Shown: positions 32,908 to 41,172 of the stretch, piece after piece
Position numbering within the stretch: position 1 is the stretch's first letter
Layout of the letters: every line of letters starts with the position of its first letter
Assembly (NCBI GenBank): GCA_900316475.1
Contig: ONDA01000004.1
Location: 34,353 to 98,352, forward strand
Length of the DNA stretch: 64,000 nucleotides
Direction of reading: 5' to 3'
Origin: an uncultured Prevotellaceae bacterium
Lineage (GTDB): Bacteria; Bacteroidota; Bacteroidia; Bacteroidales; Bacteroidaceae
Position numbers and translations under genes: made by a program
The notes under the pieces: generated by a model
What the model was told of the DNA's origin: nothing
Databases searched by the model: none
What the model saw: only the letters and a program-made list of their open reading frames with translations

Positions 32908-34098
32908 CTATGGATTCAAAAGTTCAATCATCAGCTCGGCGGCACGGTCGGGAGCATCGTTGTCACCCAGACGGCGGTGAACCTCCTCGTAATCGTCGAG
33001 CATCTGCTGACGCTTGGAGCCACCAGGCAGGATAGCCTCCAGCTCGCGGCGGATGTTCTCCACGCTGAACGTCTCTGCCACCAGTTCGGTAACCACCTCA
33101 CGGTCGGCAATGAGGTTGACCAGCGACACGTACTTCACCTTCAGCACCAGCCGGCGCATCATACCGATGAAATGCTTCAGCGGCGTATAGTAGCACACCA
33201 CCTGAGGCACACGGAACATACAGGTCTCAAGCGTCGCCGTACCGCTGGTGACAAGGGCGGCGGTGGCCTTTGCCAGCAGCGGATAGGTCTCGTTCATCAC
33301 CAGCCGCACGTGTGAACCCTCTAAAAACGGCTCATAATAGGTACGTTCGATAGAGGGGGCACCAGCCAGCACCACATCGTAGCGGTCAGCCAGGTGGCGC
33401 GTAGCCTCAATCATCGCCGGCAGGTTGTCCTTGATCTCCTGCTTACGGGAACCGGCGAGCAGGGCTATAACATTTCTCTCTCCTCTCTCCTCTCTCCTCT
33501 CTCCTCTAAATTGCTCCTCTCTCCTCTCTCCTCTAAAATCTCTCTCTCCTCTAAGGAACTCCCTCACCTCCTGCGCCGTGGGATTGCCCACGTAGTGGAT
33601 GGGGAAATGGTGTTTCTTTTCAAAGAAGTCCACCTCGAAAGGCAGGATGGAGAAGAGTTCGTCGACATCGCGCTTAATGGCCTTGATGCGGTACTCCTTC
33701 CACGCCCATATCTTCGGTGAGATATAATAGTAGACTTTCGGAAATATCGCACCTCGCACCTCGCACCTCGCACCTCGTAACCCATGCACGTACTTCGCTA
33801 TCTTGAGGTTGAAGCCGGGATAGTCGACGAGTATCACGACGTCGGGCCGCCAGGCGCTGATATCCGTCTTGCACATCTTCATGTTGCGCAAGATCGTTCT
33901 CAGATGCATCAGCACAGGGATGAAACCCATATACGCCAGTTCGCGGTAGTGCTTGACAAGTGTCCCACCCTCGGCAGCCATCAGGTCGCCGCCGAAGAAG
34001 CGGAAATCGGCTACCGGATCCCTCTGTTTCAGCGCCCGCATCAGTCGCGAGGCATGCAGGTCGCCACTGGCCTCCCCAGCTATCAGATAATACTTCAT
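32908..34098 (-). CDS. lpxB: Lipid-A-disaccharide synthase with repeat-encoded inserts
   Basis: 396 aa from the ATG at 34098 (MKYYLIAGEASGDLHAS, the standard LpxB start). It condenses UDP-diacylglucosamine and lipid X to the lipid A disaccharide. Other family motifs: YMGFIPVLMHL, VILVDYPGFNLKIAKY, YYISPKIWAWKEYRIKAI, LLAGSRKQEI and ALVTSGTATLETCMF. Two non-family segments occur: residues ~107-117 (GARCEVRGA, from a TGCGAGG heptamer array) and ~181-208 (Arg/Glu-rich, from AGAGAGG arrays), both at surface-loop positions between conserved blocks. It overlaps surE by 4 bp. Confidence 0.94.
   Translation of the reverse strand: MKYYLIAGEASGDLHASRLMRALKQRDPVADFRFFGGDLMAAEGGTLVKHYRELAYMGFIPVLMHLRTILRNMKMCKTDISAWRPDVVILVDYPGFNLKIAKYVHGLRGARCEVRGAIFPKVYYYISPKIWAWKEYRIKAIKRDVDELFSILPFEVDFFEKKHHFPIHYVGNPTAQEVREFLRGERDFRGERREEQFRGERREERGERNVIALLAGSRKQEIKDNLPAMIEATRHLADRYDVVLAGAPSIERTYYEPFLEGSHVRLVMNETYPLLAKATAALVTSGTATLETCMFRVPQVVCYYTPLKHFIGMMRRLVLKVKYVSLVNLIADREVVTELVAETFSVENIRRELEAILPGGSKRQQMLDDYEEVHRRLGDNDAPDRAAELMIELLNP
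33472..33556 (-). repeat. Three adjacent AGAGAGG heptamer arrays in lpxB
   Basis: Successive arrays of decreasing length are separated by TAAATTGC and TAAAATC spacers, in frame within lpxB. Each has the TTTAGAGG-type edge seen in the 41-bp element. Confidence 0.92.
33746..33778 (-). repeat. TGCGAGG heptamer array in lpxB
   Basis: Four GCGAGGT units on the coding strand, in frame, encoding RGARCEVRGA-type residues. Same family as 19454-19590 and 23151-23205. Confidence 0.9.
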
Positions 34099-34889
34099 AG
34101 TGTCCAGCTCTTGATTTGGTCCATCGCATCGTAGGCGGTGACGTCGAAGGTGGTGGGGGTGATGGCGACATAGCCGTGGGCGAGTGCCCAGTTGTCGGTA
34201 TCCTCGGCTTCGGGTTCGTCGTTCTGGTAGTGGCCCACCATCCAGTGATAGTCGTAGCCTCGGGGATGGTGGCAGGTGGTAATCTCGTTGAGCCAGGAGC
34301 CGTGAGCCATACGGCAAACGCGGACGCCGCGGTATTCTCTCTCCTCTCTCCTCTCTCCTCTCTCCTCTAAAAGCGGGAAGTTGATGTTCAGGCAGACGCC
34401 CTTGGGCAGACCGTGTTGCAGTACATAGCGGGTGTACTTGACAACGTAGGGGCGCAGGGGTTCGAAGTCGGCATCGGCTCTGTGGTCGCAGAGCGAGAAG
34501 GCCACCGAGGGTATGTACTTCATGCAGCCCTCCATGACGACCCCCATCGTGCCGCTGTAGTGGCTGTTGACGGAGCCGTTGTCGCCGTGGTTGATGCCTC
34601 CGACGACCATCGCGGGCCGGCGGTCGGCCAACTGCGACAAAGCCAGCTTGACGCAGTCGACGGGTGTGCCGTTCGACGACCACACGGCGAGTCCCGGTTC
34701 CTCGCGCTGCAGCGTCAGCCGCAAGGGCAGTTCGGCAGAGAAGGCACACGAGTAACCCGAGCGGGCGCCGTCGGGAGCGCAGACCAACAAGTCGGCCAAC
34801 GGACGGAGCATATCAATCAGTTCGTTGATACCCTTGGCCTGGTAGCCGTCATCGTTGGAAATAAGTATCAAAGGACGTTCTTTTTCCAT
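34095..34889 (-). CDS. surE: 5'/3'-nucleotidase SurE with a repeat-encoded insert
   Basis: 264 aa from the ATG at 34889 (MEKERPLILISNDDG). The upstream in-frame start lies inside the -7 box and was rejected. SurE dephosphorylates nucleoside monophosphates; the metal site is NDDG (residues ~13-16), with CAPDGARSGYSCAFS and NGTPVDCVKLAL also conserved. Residues ~172-186 (ERGERREER) are encoded by a full 41-bp heptamer element, just before a conserved C-terminal region. First gene of surE-lpxB; the ATG of lpxB overlaps the surE stop. Confidence 0.94.
   Translation of the reverse strand: MEKERPLILISNDDGYQAKGINELIDMLRPLADLLVCAPDGARSGYSCAFSAELPLRLTLQREEPGLAVWSSNGTPVDCVKLALSQLADRRPAMVVGGINHGDNGSVNSHYSGTMGVVMEGCMKYIPSVAFSLCDHRADADFEPLRPYVVKYTRYVLQHGLPKGVCLNINFPLLEERGERREEREYRGVRVCRMAHGSWLNEITTCHHPRGYDYHWMVGHYQNDEPEAEDTDNWALAHGYVAITPTTFDVTAYDAMDQIKSWTL
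34332..34372 (-). repeat. 41-bp heptamer element, copy 3 (in surE)
   Basis: Identical over all 41 bp to 20137-20177 and 21469-21509; in frame in surE. Confidence 0.95.
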
Positions 34890-34910
34890 AAATACATCAA
34901 ATTTTGGCTG

Positions 34911-34918
34911 CAAAATTA
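34911..34918 (-). promoter_or_regulatory. -7 box of surE-lpxB
   Basis: Minus strand TAATTTTG, 21 bp before the surE ATG. Confidence 0.6.
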
Positions 34919-34961
34919 CTAAAAATTATCAATTGGCAATGGTCAATTCTCAATAATTTTG

Positions 34962-34969
34962 TATCTTTG
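34962..34969 (+). promoter_or_regulatory. -7 box of parA-parB operon
   Basis: TATCTTTG, 31 bp before the parA ATG. Confidence 0.65.
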
Positions 34970-35000
34970 CACCCTATATTCATTAGAAAGAGAGTAGAAA

Positions 35001-35768
35001 ATGGGAAAAATCATTGCATTAGCTAACCAAAAAGGCGGCGTTGGCAAGACGACGACGACCATCAACCTGGCCGCCTCGTTAGCGACTCTTGAGAAGACGG
35101 TATTAGTGGTTGATGCCGACCCGCAGGCCAACGCTTCGAGCGGTCTGGGTGTGGACATCAAGCAGATAGACTGCTCGCTCTACGAATGTATCATCAACCA
35201 CACTGACGTCCGCGATGCTATCTACACCACCGACATTGAAGGTCTTGACATCATACCGAGCCACATCGACCTGGTAGGCGCAGAGATAGAGATGCTCAAC
35301 CTGAACGACCGCGAGCAGGTCATCAAGAACCTGTTGGCTCCGATACAGGGTGACTACGACTACATACTGATAGACTGCTCACCGTCGTTAGGTCTCATCA
35401 CCGTGAACGCCCTGACGGCAGCCGACTCGGTCATCATCCCCGTACAGTGTGAATACTTTGCCCTGGAGGGTATCTCGAAGCTGCTGAACACCATCAAGAT
35501 TATCAAGTCGAAGCTGAACCAGCGCTTGGAGATTGAGGGATTCCTGCTGACGATGTACGACTCGCGCCTGCGCCTGGCCAACCAGATTTACGACGAGGTG
35601 AAGCGCCACTTCCAGGAGCTGGTCTTCAAGACCGTCATCCAGCGCAACGTGAAGCTGTCGGAGAGTCCCTCGCACGGTCTGCCCGTCATTCTCTACGATG
35701 CTGACTCAACGGGCGCCAAGAACCACTTAGCCTTGGCAAAAGAAATCATTAACAAAAATGAGAAATGA
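35001..35768 (+). CDS. parA: Chromosome-partitioning ATPase ParA (Soj)
   Basis: 255 aa. Deviant Walker A KGGVGKTTTTINLA at residues ~11-24, Walker A' VVDADPQANAS (~38-48) and Walker B YILIDCSPSLGL (~120). ParA forms ATP-dependent DNA-bound dimers that move ParB-parS complexes and help segregate origins. Immediately followed by parB, and then by three genes that often stay with the par locus in Bacteroidetes, which marks this as the chromosomal par locus rather than a plasmid one. Confidence 0.97.
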   Translation: MGKIIALANQKGGVGKTTTTINLAASLATLEKTVLVVDADPQANASSGLGVDIKQIDCSLYECIINHTDVRDAIYTTDIEGLDIIPSHIDLVGAEIEMLNLNDREQVIKNLLAPIQGDYDYILIDCSPSLGLITVNALTAADSVIIPVQCEYFALEGISKLLNTIKIIKSKLNQRLEIEGFLLTMYDSRLRLANQIYDEVKRHFQELVFKTVIQRNVKLSESPSHGLPVILYDADSTGAKNHLALAKEIINKNEK

Positions 35769-35800
35769 ACAATGACATTTCTCATTCCTCATTTTTAATC
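35757..35800 (+). repeat. Inverted repeat over the parA stop codon
   Basis: AATGAGAAATG pairs with CATTTCTCATT across an 8-nt loop, spanning the parA stop and the parA-parB spacer. It could be a processing or attenuation hairpin. Confidence 0.5.
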
Positions 35801-35812
35801 TTGCATTAAGAC

Positions 35813-36739
35813 ATGGCAGTAAAGAAGAAATACGCAAGCAACGTTCTGGGACGCGGACTGGACGACATCGGTAACGGCCGGGGGCTCGACGCACTGATAG
35901 ACACGACGAACGTCATGACACAGGGATCGTCGAACCTGAACGAGATACCCATTTCGCAGATAGAACCCAACCCCGACCAGCCCCGCCGGGAGTTTGACCC
36001 CGAAGCCCTACAAGAGCTGGCCGACAGCATCAAGACGATGGGCATCATAGCCCCCATCACCCTGCGACAGGTGGCCGAGAACCACTACCAAATCATTGCC
36101 GGCGAGCGCCGCTGGCGCGCCTCACAGATAGCCGGGCTGGAGTCTATCCCGGCCTATATACGTACCGTAGAAGACGAGAACGTCATGGAAATGGCCCTCG
36201 TGGAGAACATCCAGCGCGAGGACCTGAACGCCATCGAGATTGCCTTGGCCTACCAGCACCTGGTAGAGACGACCGGCATGACACAGGCCAAGATTTCGGA
36301 ACGCGTGGGCAAGAGCCGTGCCGCCGTTACCAACTACCTGCGTCTGCTGAAGCTTCCGGCACAAGTGCAGATGGCGCTGAAAGACAAGGAGATAGACATG
36401 GGCCACGCCCGTGCGCTACTGGCTGTCGAGAGTCCCACGCAGCAGATTAAGCTGTTCAACGAGATACAGAAGCAGGGCTACTCCGTCCGTAAGGTTGAGG
36501 AGATGGCCCAGATGCTGAAGAACGGTGAGGACGTGCAGGCCGTGAAGCGCGCTGCCGCCGGTAAGCGTACGCTGTCAGCAGAGTACGACACCCTGTGCCG
36601 CCGGTTGTCAGACTTCTTCCAGACGAAGGTTCAGATGACCTGTTCTACCAGCGGCAAGGGCAAGATTAACATCACGTTCAACGACGAAGATGAACTGGAG
36701 CGCATCATGAACCTGTTGGACAAGAACTTTGGAAGTTGA
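35813..36739 (+). CDS. parB: Chromosome-partitioning protein ParB (Spo0J)
   Basis: 308 aa. ParB/Srx CTPase domain with IEPNPDQPRREFD, GIIAPITLRQ, the CTP-binding GERRWRAS and the VENIQREDLN motif (residues ~45-135). The HTH follows (MTQAKISERVGKSRAAVTNYLRLLKLP), then a C-terminal dimerisation region. ParB loads at parS sites and slides as a clamp. No canonical parS (TGTTTCACGTGAAACA-like) was noticed in this window. Confidence 0.97.
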   Translation: MAVKKKYASNVLGRGLDDIGNGRGLDALIDTTNVMTQGSSNLNEIPISQIEPNPDQPRREFDPEALQELADSIKTMGIIAPITLRQVAENHYQIIAGERRWRASQIAGLESIPAYIRTVEDENVMEMALVENIQREDLNAIEIALAYQHLVETTGMTQAKISERVGKSRAAVTNYLRLLKLPAQVQMALKDKEIDMGHARALLAVESPTQQIKLFNEIQKQGYSVRKVEEMAQMLKNGEDVQAVKRAAAGKRTLSAEYDTLCRRLSDFFQTKVQMTCSTSGKGKINITFNDEDELERIMNLLDKNFGS

Positions 36740-36742
36740 CAA

Positions 36743-37480
36743 ATGATGAGAACGACTGTTATTGCGTGGATGATGATGTTGGGCTGTCTGTGTGCTATGG
36801 CACAGACAGAGGCCGACACGGATTCCATCTTCGCTATCAGCAGCGACTCCACACTTCTGAAGGAGCTGGCTCCTGCAGACACGATTGCCCTGCGTGACGC
36901 CAATCAGATGGACGTCGGACGGCTCGCTGCCGACACCGTTGTTGCTGCATCGTCGGTGAAGCGCGACTGGAGCACATGGACACCCAACCCGCAACGCGCC
37001 CTGTGGCTGGCACTGGTAATTCCCGGCGGCGGACAGGTCTACAACCGTAAATACTGGAAACTGCCCATCGTCTATGGCGGATTCTTAGGTTGTATCTACG
37101 CCCTGTCGTGGAACAACATGATGTATAAAGACTACTCGCAGGCCTATCTCGACATCACTGACGACGACCCCGGCACCGCAAGCTACAACAAGTTCCTCCA
37201 CCTGGGTCGCACCATCACCGACTCTAACAAAGAATACTACAAGAAGGTTTTTAAGAACCGTAAGGACAAGTATCGTCGCTGGCGCGACATGAGCCTCTTT
37301 GTGATGATAGGCATCTACGCTCTGTCGGTTATCGACGCATACGTAGACGCCGAGCTGTCGGTCTTCGACATCTCGAAGGACCTGAGCCTGAAGGTTCAGC
37401 CTGCCGTCATCGGCAACCCGATGACAGAGAACCCCATCTACGCCTCGTCATTAGGCGTCAACTGTCAACTCAATTTTTAG
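36743..37480 (+). CDS. DUF5683 domain-containing membrane protein
   Basis: 245 aa. N-terminal signal (MMRTTVIAWMMMLGCLCAMAQ), an acidic linker, then the conserved DUF5683 block: RALWLALVIPGGGQVYNRKYWKLPIVYGGFLG with two hydrophobic helices, and a third at SLFVMIGIYALSVIDAYVDAEL. Conserved in this position after parB in Bacteroidetes. It lies 3 bp after parB and 9 bp before the transglycosylase gene. Likely an envelope protein of unknown function. Confidence 0.85.
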   Translation: MMRTTVIAWMMMLGCLCAMAQTEADTDSIFAISSDSTLLKELAPADTIALRDANQMDVGRLAADTVVAASSVKRDWSTWTPNPQRALWLALVIPGGGQVYNRKYWKLPIVYGGFLGCIYALSWNNMMYKDYSQAYLDITDDDPGTASYNKFLHLGRTITDSNKEYYKKVFKNRKDKYRRWRDMSLFVMIGIYALSVIDAYVDAELSVFDISKDLSLKVQPAVIGNPMTENPIYASSLGVNCQLNF

Positions 37481-37489
37481 AACAGAATT

Positions 37490-38866
37490 ATGAGAAAGAA
37501 ATACCTGCTACTGATAGCCTTCCTGCTGAGTGCAACCTGCAACCTATATGCCCAAGACGTCATTGACGGCGACGAAGAAGACGAAGAAGAGGTGGAGGTT
37601 GCGCCAGAGGACGAAGTGACGATAACCGACCAAGAAGGCAACGAGGAGGTGATAGACTTCCCCGAAGCCATGACTTTCGACCTCGACTCACTGATGAACC
37701 TCTATATGTCGAAGACCTACCTGAGCATTGACGGCGACTGCCAGACGGCCAGCGAGAGTCCTGCCTACACCAAGGAGGACCTGATGGAACGCCTGAAGCG
37801 GCTGCCGACGGTGATGGAGATGCCCTACAACGAGGTGGTGCAGAAGTTCATCGACCGCTACGCCGGACGGTTGCGCCACTCGGTGAGCTATATGCTCGGC
37901 GCCTCAAACTTCTACATGCCCATCTTCGAAGAGGCACTCGAAGCCTACGGGCTGCCCCTTGAGCTGAAGTACCTGCCCATCATTGAGTCGGCCCTGAACC
38001 CGAAGGCCGTCTCACGCGTCGGTGCCACCGGGCTCTGGCAGTTCATGCTCGTCACCGGCAAGCAATACGGACTTGAGGTGAACTCACTCGTCGACGAGCG
38101 ACGCAACCCCGTCAAGGCCAGCTATGCCGCCGCCCACTACCTGAGCGACCTGTACAAGATTTTCGGCGACTGGAGCCTCGTCATCGCCTCCTACAACTGC
38201 GGCCCGGGCAACATCAACAAGGCCATCCACCGCGCCGGCGGGGTGAAAGACTACTGGCAGATATACCCTTACCTGCCCCGCGAGACGCGAGGCTACGTGC
38301 CCGCCTTCATCGCCGCCAACTATATCATGACCTACTACAGCGACCACAACATCTGTGCGCTGAGAACACAGTTGCCGGCACAGACCGACACCGTCGTGGT
38401 CAACCGCAATGTCCATCTGTCACAGATAGCCGAGGTACTGGGCATCGACATCAATGTGCTGCGCACGCTGAACCCGGAGTACCGCCGCGACATCGTGCCA
38501 GGCACCACCAAGCCATCGGCCATCAAGATGGCTATGGCCGACGTCACCCGCTTCATCGACAGCCAGGACTCTATTTACAACTATAATGCCAGTGAACTGC
38601 TGTTGAAGCGCGACGAGGTGTACGTCAACGACGACATCCCGACATTCACCACCAACAAAAAAGGACGCAGAGGACGGACCACGGCCAGCCGTCGGTCTAA
38701 ACATACGCGTGGCAAGGCGGCCAGAGGGCGTAGTGTCACCGTCCGCCGTGGCGACACACTGTCGGAGATTGCCCGCCGCAACGGCACTACCGTGGCCAAG
38801 CTGCGCAAGCTGAACGGCATCCGCGGCAACAATATCCAAGCTGGCAAGAAACTGAAGGTGAAATAG
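37490..38866 (+). CDS. mltD: Membrane-bound lytic murein transglycosylase D-like, with LysM
   Basis: 458 aa. Signal peptide, an Asp/Glu-rich stretch (residues ~25-50), a GH23 lysozyme-like domain (LELKYLPIIESALNPKAVSRVGATGLWQFM, catalytic Glu in IES), a degenerate LysM around residue 305-345, a basic linker and a C-terminal LysM (VRRGDTLSEIARRNGTTVAKLRKLNG). It cleaves peptidoglycan glycan strands with formation of 1,6-anhydro ends in the periplasm. In the par-relA operon. Confidence 0.93.
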   Translation: MRKKYLLLIAFLLSATCNLYAQDVIDGDEEDEEEVEVAPEDEVTITDQEGNEEVIDFPEAMTFDLDSLMNLYMSKTYLSIDGDCQTASESPAYTKEDLMERLKRLPTVMEMPYNEVVQKFIDRYAGRLRHSVSYMLGASNFYMPIFEEALEAYGLPLELKYLPIIESALNPKAVSRVGATGLWQFMLVTGKQYGLEVNSLVDERRNPVKASYAAAHYLSDLYKIFGDWSLVIASYNCGPGNINKAIHRAGGVKDYWQIYPYLPRETRGYVPAFIAANYIMTYYSDHNICALRTQLPAQTDTVVVNRNVHLSQIAEVLGIDINVLRTLNPEYRRDIVPGTTKPSAIKMAMADVTRFIDSQDSIYNYNASELLLKRDEVYVNDDIPTFTTNKKGRRGRTTASRRSKHTRGKAARGRSVTVRRGDTLSEIARRNGTTVAKLRKLNGIRGNNIQAGKKLKVK

Positions 38867-38889
38867 TGCATAATTTGGGAAGTAAAACT

Positions 38890-41166
38890 ATGGATGAAGA
38901 AGACATCAAGCGCGAAGAGGCTGACGACGCCCTTATCAATGGAGCATTCCAGAAACTGTTAGACGACTATTCAGCATCGCGTCACCGCAAGAAGATAGAC
39001 CTCATCACCAAGGCCTTCAACTTTGCCCGACAGGCACACAAGGGCGTGCGCCGACTGTCGGGCGAGCCCTATATCATGCACCCCATTGCCGTGGCACAGA
39101 TAGCATGCTCGGAGATAGGGCTCGGCTCTACCAGCATCTGCTCGGCACTGTTACACGACGTGGTCGAGGATACAGAGTATACTGTCGAGGACATCGAGAA
39201 TCTCTTCGGAACTAAGATAGCACAAATCGTTGACGGCTTGACGAAAATCAGCGGTGGCATCTTTGGCGAGCAGGCCTCTGCCCAGGCCGAGAACTTCAAG
39301 AAGCTGCTGCTGACGATGAGCGACGACATCCGCGTCATCCTCATCAAGATTGCCGACCGTCTGCACAATATGCGGACACTCGACTCGCAGCCTGCCAACA
39401 AACAGTATAAGATTGCTGGCGAGACGCTTTATATCTACGCCCCCCTGGCTCACCGCCTGGGTCTCTACAAGATCAAGTCGGAGCTGGAAAACCTCAGTTT
39501 CAAGTTTGAACATCCCGAGGAATATGCCAGCATCGAGCAGAAGCTGGCCATGACACAAGCCCAACGCCACGAGTTGTTCGACCAGTTCACCAAACCCATC
39601 GAAGACGCCCTCAAGCCCATGGGCATCAAGTACCAGATTAAGGAGCGCATCAAGACGCCCTACTCCATCTGGAACAAGATGCAGAACAAGCACGTGACGT
39701 TCGAGGAGATTTACGACATCCTGGCCGTGCGCATCATCTTCACGCCAAAGGCACGCGAGGAAGAGGTCAACGAGTGCTTCAACATCTACGTGGCCATCTC
39801 AAAAATTTACAAGAGTCACCCCGACCGTCTGCGCGACTGGCTCAACCACCCCAAGACCAACGGCTATCAGGCACTGCACGTCACGCTGATGTCGAAACAG
39901 GGACACTGGATAGAGGTGCAGATACGCTCGGACCGCATGGACGAGATTGCCGAACAAGGACTGGCCGCCCACTGGAAATACAAGGAGGGCGACAACGAGG
40001 AAGAGGAGTACACCGAGGACGAGGCCGAGCTGAACGAGTGGCTGCGCACCATCAAGGAAATTCTTGACGACCCACAGCCCGACGCCATGGACTTCCTCGA
40101 CTCCATCAAGCTTAACCTCTTTGCCAGCGAGATTTTCGTCTTCACGCCAAAGGGCGAGATTAAGACCATGCCCACCGGCAGCACGGCCCTCGATTTCGCC
40201 TTCAGCATCCACACCTTCCTCGGCACCCACTGCATCGGCGCCAAGGTGAACCATAAGCTCGTACCCCTGAGCCACAAGCTGCAGAGCGGCGACCAGGTGG
40301 AGATTCTCTCGTCGAAATCGCAGCACGTACAGCCCGACTGGATTAACTTCGTGTCGTCGGCCAAGGCCAAGGGAAAGATACAGGCCATCCTCAGACGCGA
40401 CAACCGCGAGGTGCAGAAAGTCGGCGAGGAGAAGCTGAAGGCGTGGATGGCGAAGAACGGCAAGGAATATGCCCTGAACGCCGTCGACCAACTGGCAGAA
40501 TACCACGACTACAAAAACCGCGACGACTTCTTCTTGGCTCTCGGTGCTAATAACGTTTTGTTGGGCGACAAAGACCTGGACGAGCTGAACGGCAAACACA
40601 AGAAGAGCCAAGGCAGCTCTGGTGGCTGGCGCCGCTACGTGCCCTTCGTCAAGGCCAAGAAGCAGATAGAGCAGAACCCGGAAGCCCAGCTGTTCGTCGT
40701 ACCCGAGAAGTTCAACCGCAAGAAACCGCTCTATATCAGCGAGAAGACCATCCTGCAGTATAAGTTCCCCACATGCTGCCACCCCATCCCCGGCGACGAT
40801 GCCTTAGGCTACATCGACAACAAGTGCCAGATAGAAATCCACAAGCGAAACTGCCCTGTGGCCGCCAAGTTGAAGTCGGGCTTCGGCAACCGTATCCTCG
40901 ACGTGAAATGGGACATGCATAAGGAACTCTTCTTCGTGGCCACCATCCGCATCAGTGGCATCGACCGCGTAGGCATGCTCAACGACGTGACACAGGTCAT
41001 CTCGTCGCAGATGAACGTCAACATCCGCAACCTGAACATCACGTGCGAGGACGGCATGTTCGACGGCACGCTGGAACTGCGCGTCCACGACCGCGACGAC
41101 GTCAAGAGCATTATCAAGAACCTGAAACAGGTGGCCGACCTCAAGGAAATTTCAGAAATCACATAA
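38890..41166 (+). CDS. rel: Bifunctional (p)ppGpp synthetase/hydrolase (Rel/SpoT)
   Basis: 758 aa from the ATG at 38890 (MDEEDIKREEA); a GTG overlapping the previous stop is less likely. Domains: HD hydrolase (YIMHPIAVAQIAC, LLHDVVEDT, ~45-200), synthetase (YDILAVRIIF, TNGYQALHV, EVQIRSDRMDEIAEQGLAAHWKYKEG, ~250-360), TGS (EIFVFTPKGEIKTMPTGSTALDFAF, ~410), zinc-finger-like (CCHPIPGDDALG) and ACT at the C-terminus. Both catalytic halves appear intact. It controls the stringent response. Confidence 0.96.
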   Translation: MDEEDIKREEADDALINGAFQKLLDDYSASRHRKKIDLITKAFNFARQAHKGVRRLSGEPYIMHPIAVAQIACSEIGLGSTSICSALLHDVVEDTEYTVEDIENLFGTKIAQIVDGLTKISGGIFGEQASAQAENFKKLLLTMSDDIRVILIKIADRLHNMRTLDSQPANKQYKIAGETLYIYAPLAHRLGLYKIKSELENLSFKFEHPEEYASIEQKLAMTQAQRHELFDQFTKPIEDALKPMGIKYQIKERIKTPYSIWNKMQNKHVTFEEIYDILAVRIIFTPKAREEEVNECFNIYVAISKIYKSHPDRLRDWLNHPKTNGYQALHVTLMSKQGHWIEVQIRSDRMDEIAEQGLAAHWKYKEGDNEEEEYTEDEAELNEWLRTIKEILDDPQPDAMDFLDSIKLNLFASEIFVFTPKGEIKTMPTGSTALDFAFSIHTFLGTHCIGAKVNHKLVPLSHKLQSGDQVEILSSKSQHVQPDWINFVSSAKAKGKIQAILRRDNREVQKVGEEKLKAWMAKNGKEYALNAVDQLAEYHDYKNRDDFFLALGANNVLLGDKDLDELNGKHKKSQGSSGGWRRYVPFVKAKKQIEQNPEAQLFVVPEKFNRKKPLYISEKTILQYKFPTCCHPIPGDDALGYIDNKCQIEIHKRNCPVAAKLKSGFGNRILDVKWDMHKELFFVATIRISGIDRVGMLNDVTQVISSQMNVNIRNLNITCEDGMFDGTLELRVHDRDDVKSIIKNLKQVADLKEISEIT

Positions 41167-41172
41167 TCCGTT

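Noticed and set aside
34890-34913. Upstream start for surE
   Set aside because: It falls on the -7 box; SurE proteins begin just before the NDDG motif.
38866-38889. GTG start for rel overlapping the mltD-like stop
   Set aside because: The ATG at 38890 gives a more usual N-terminus; the eight extra residues show no conservation.
39799-40782. 327-codon minus-strand frame over rel
   Set aside because: Shadow of the rel gene; Val/Leu-rich without signal or domain.
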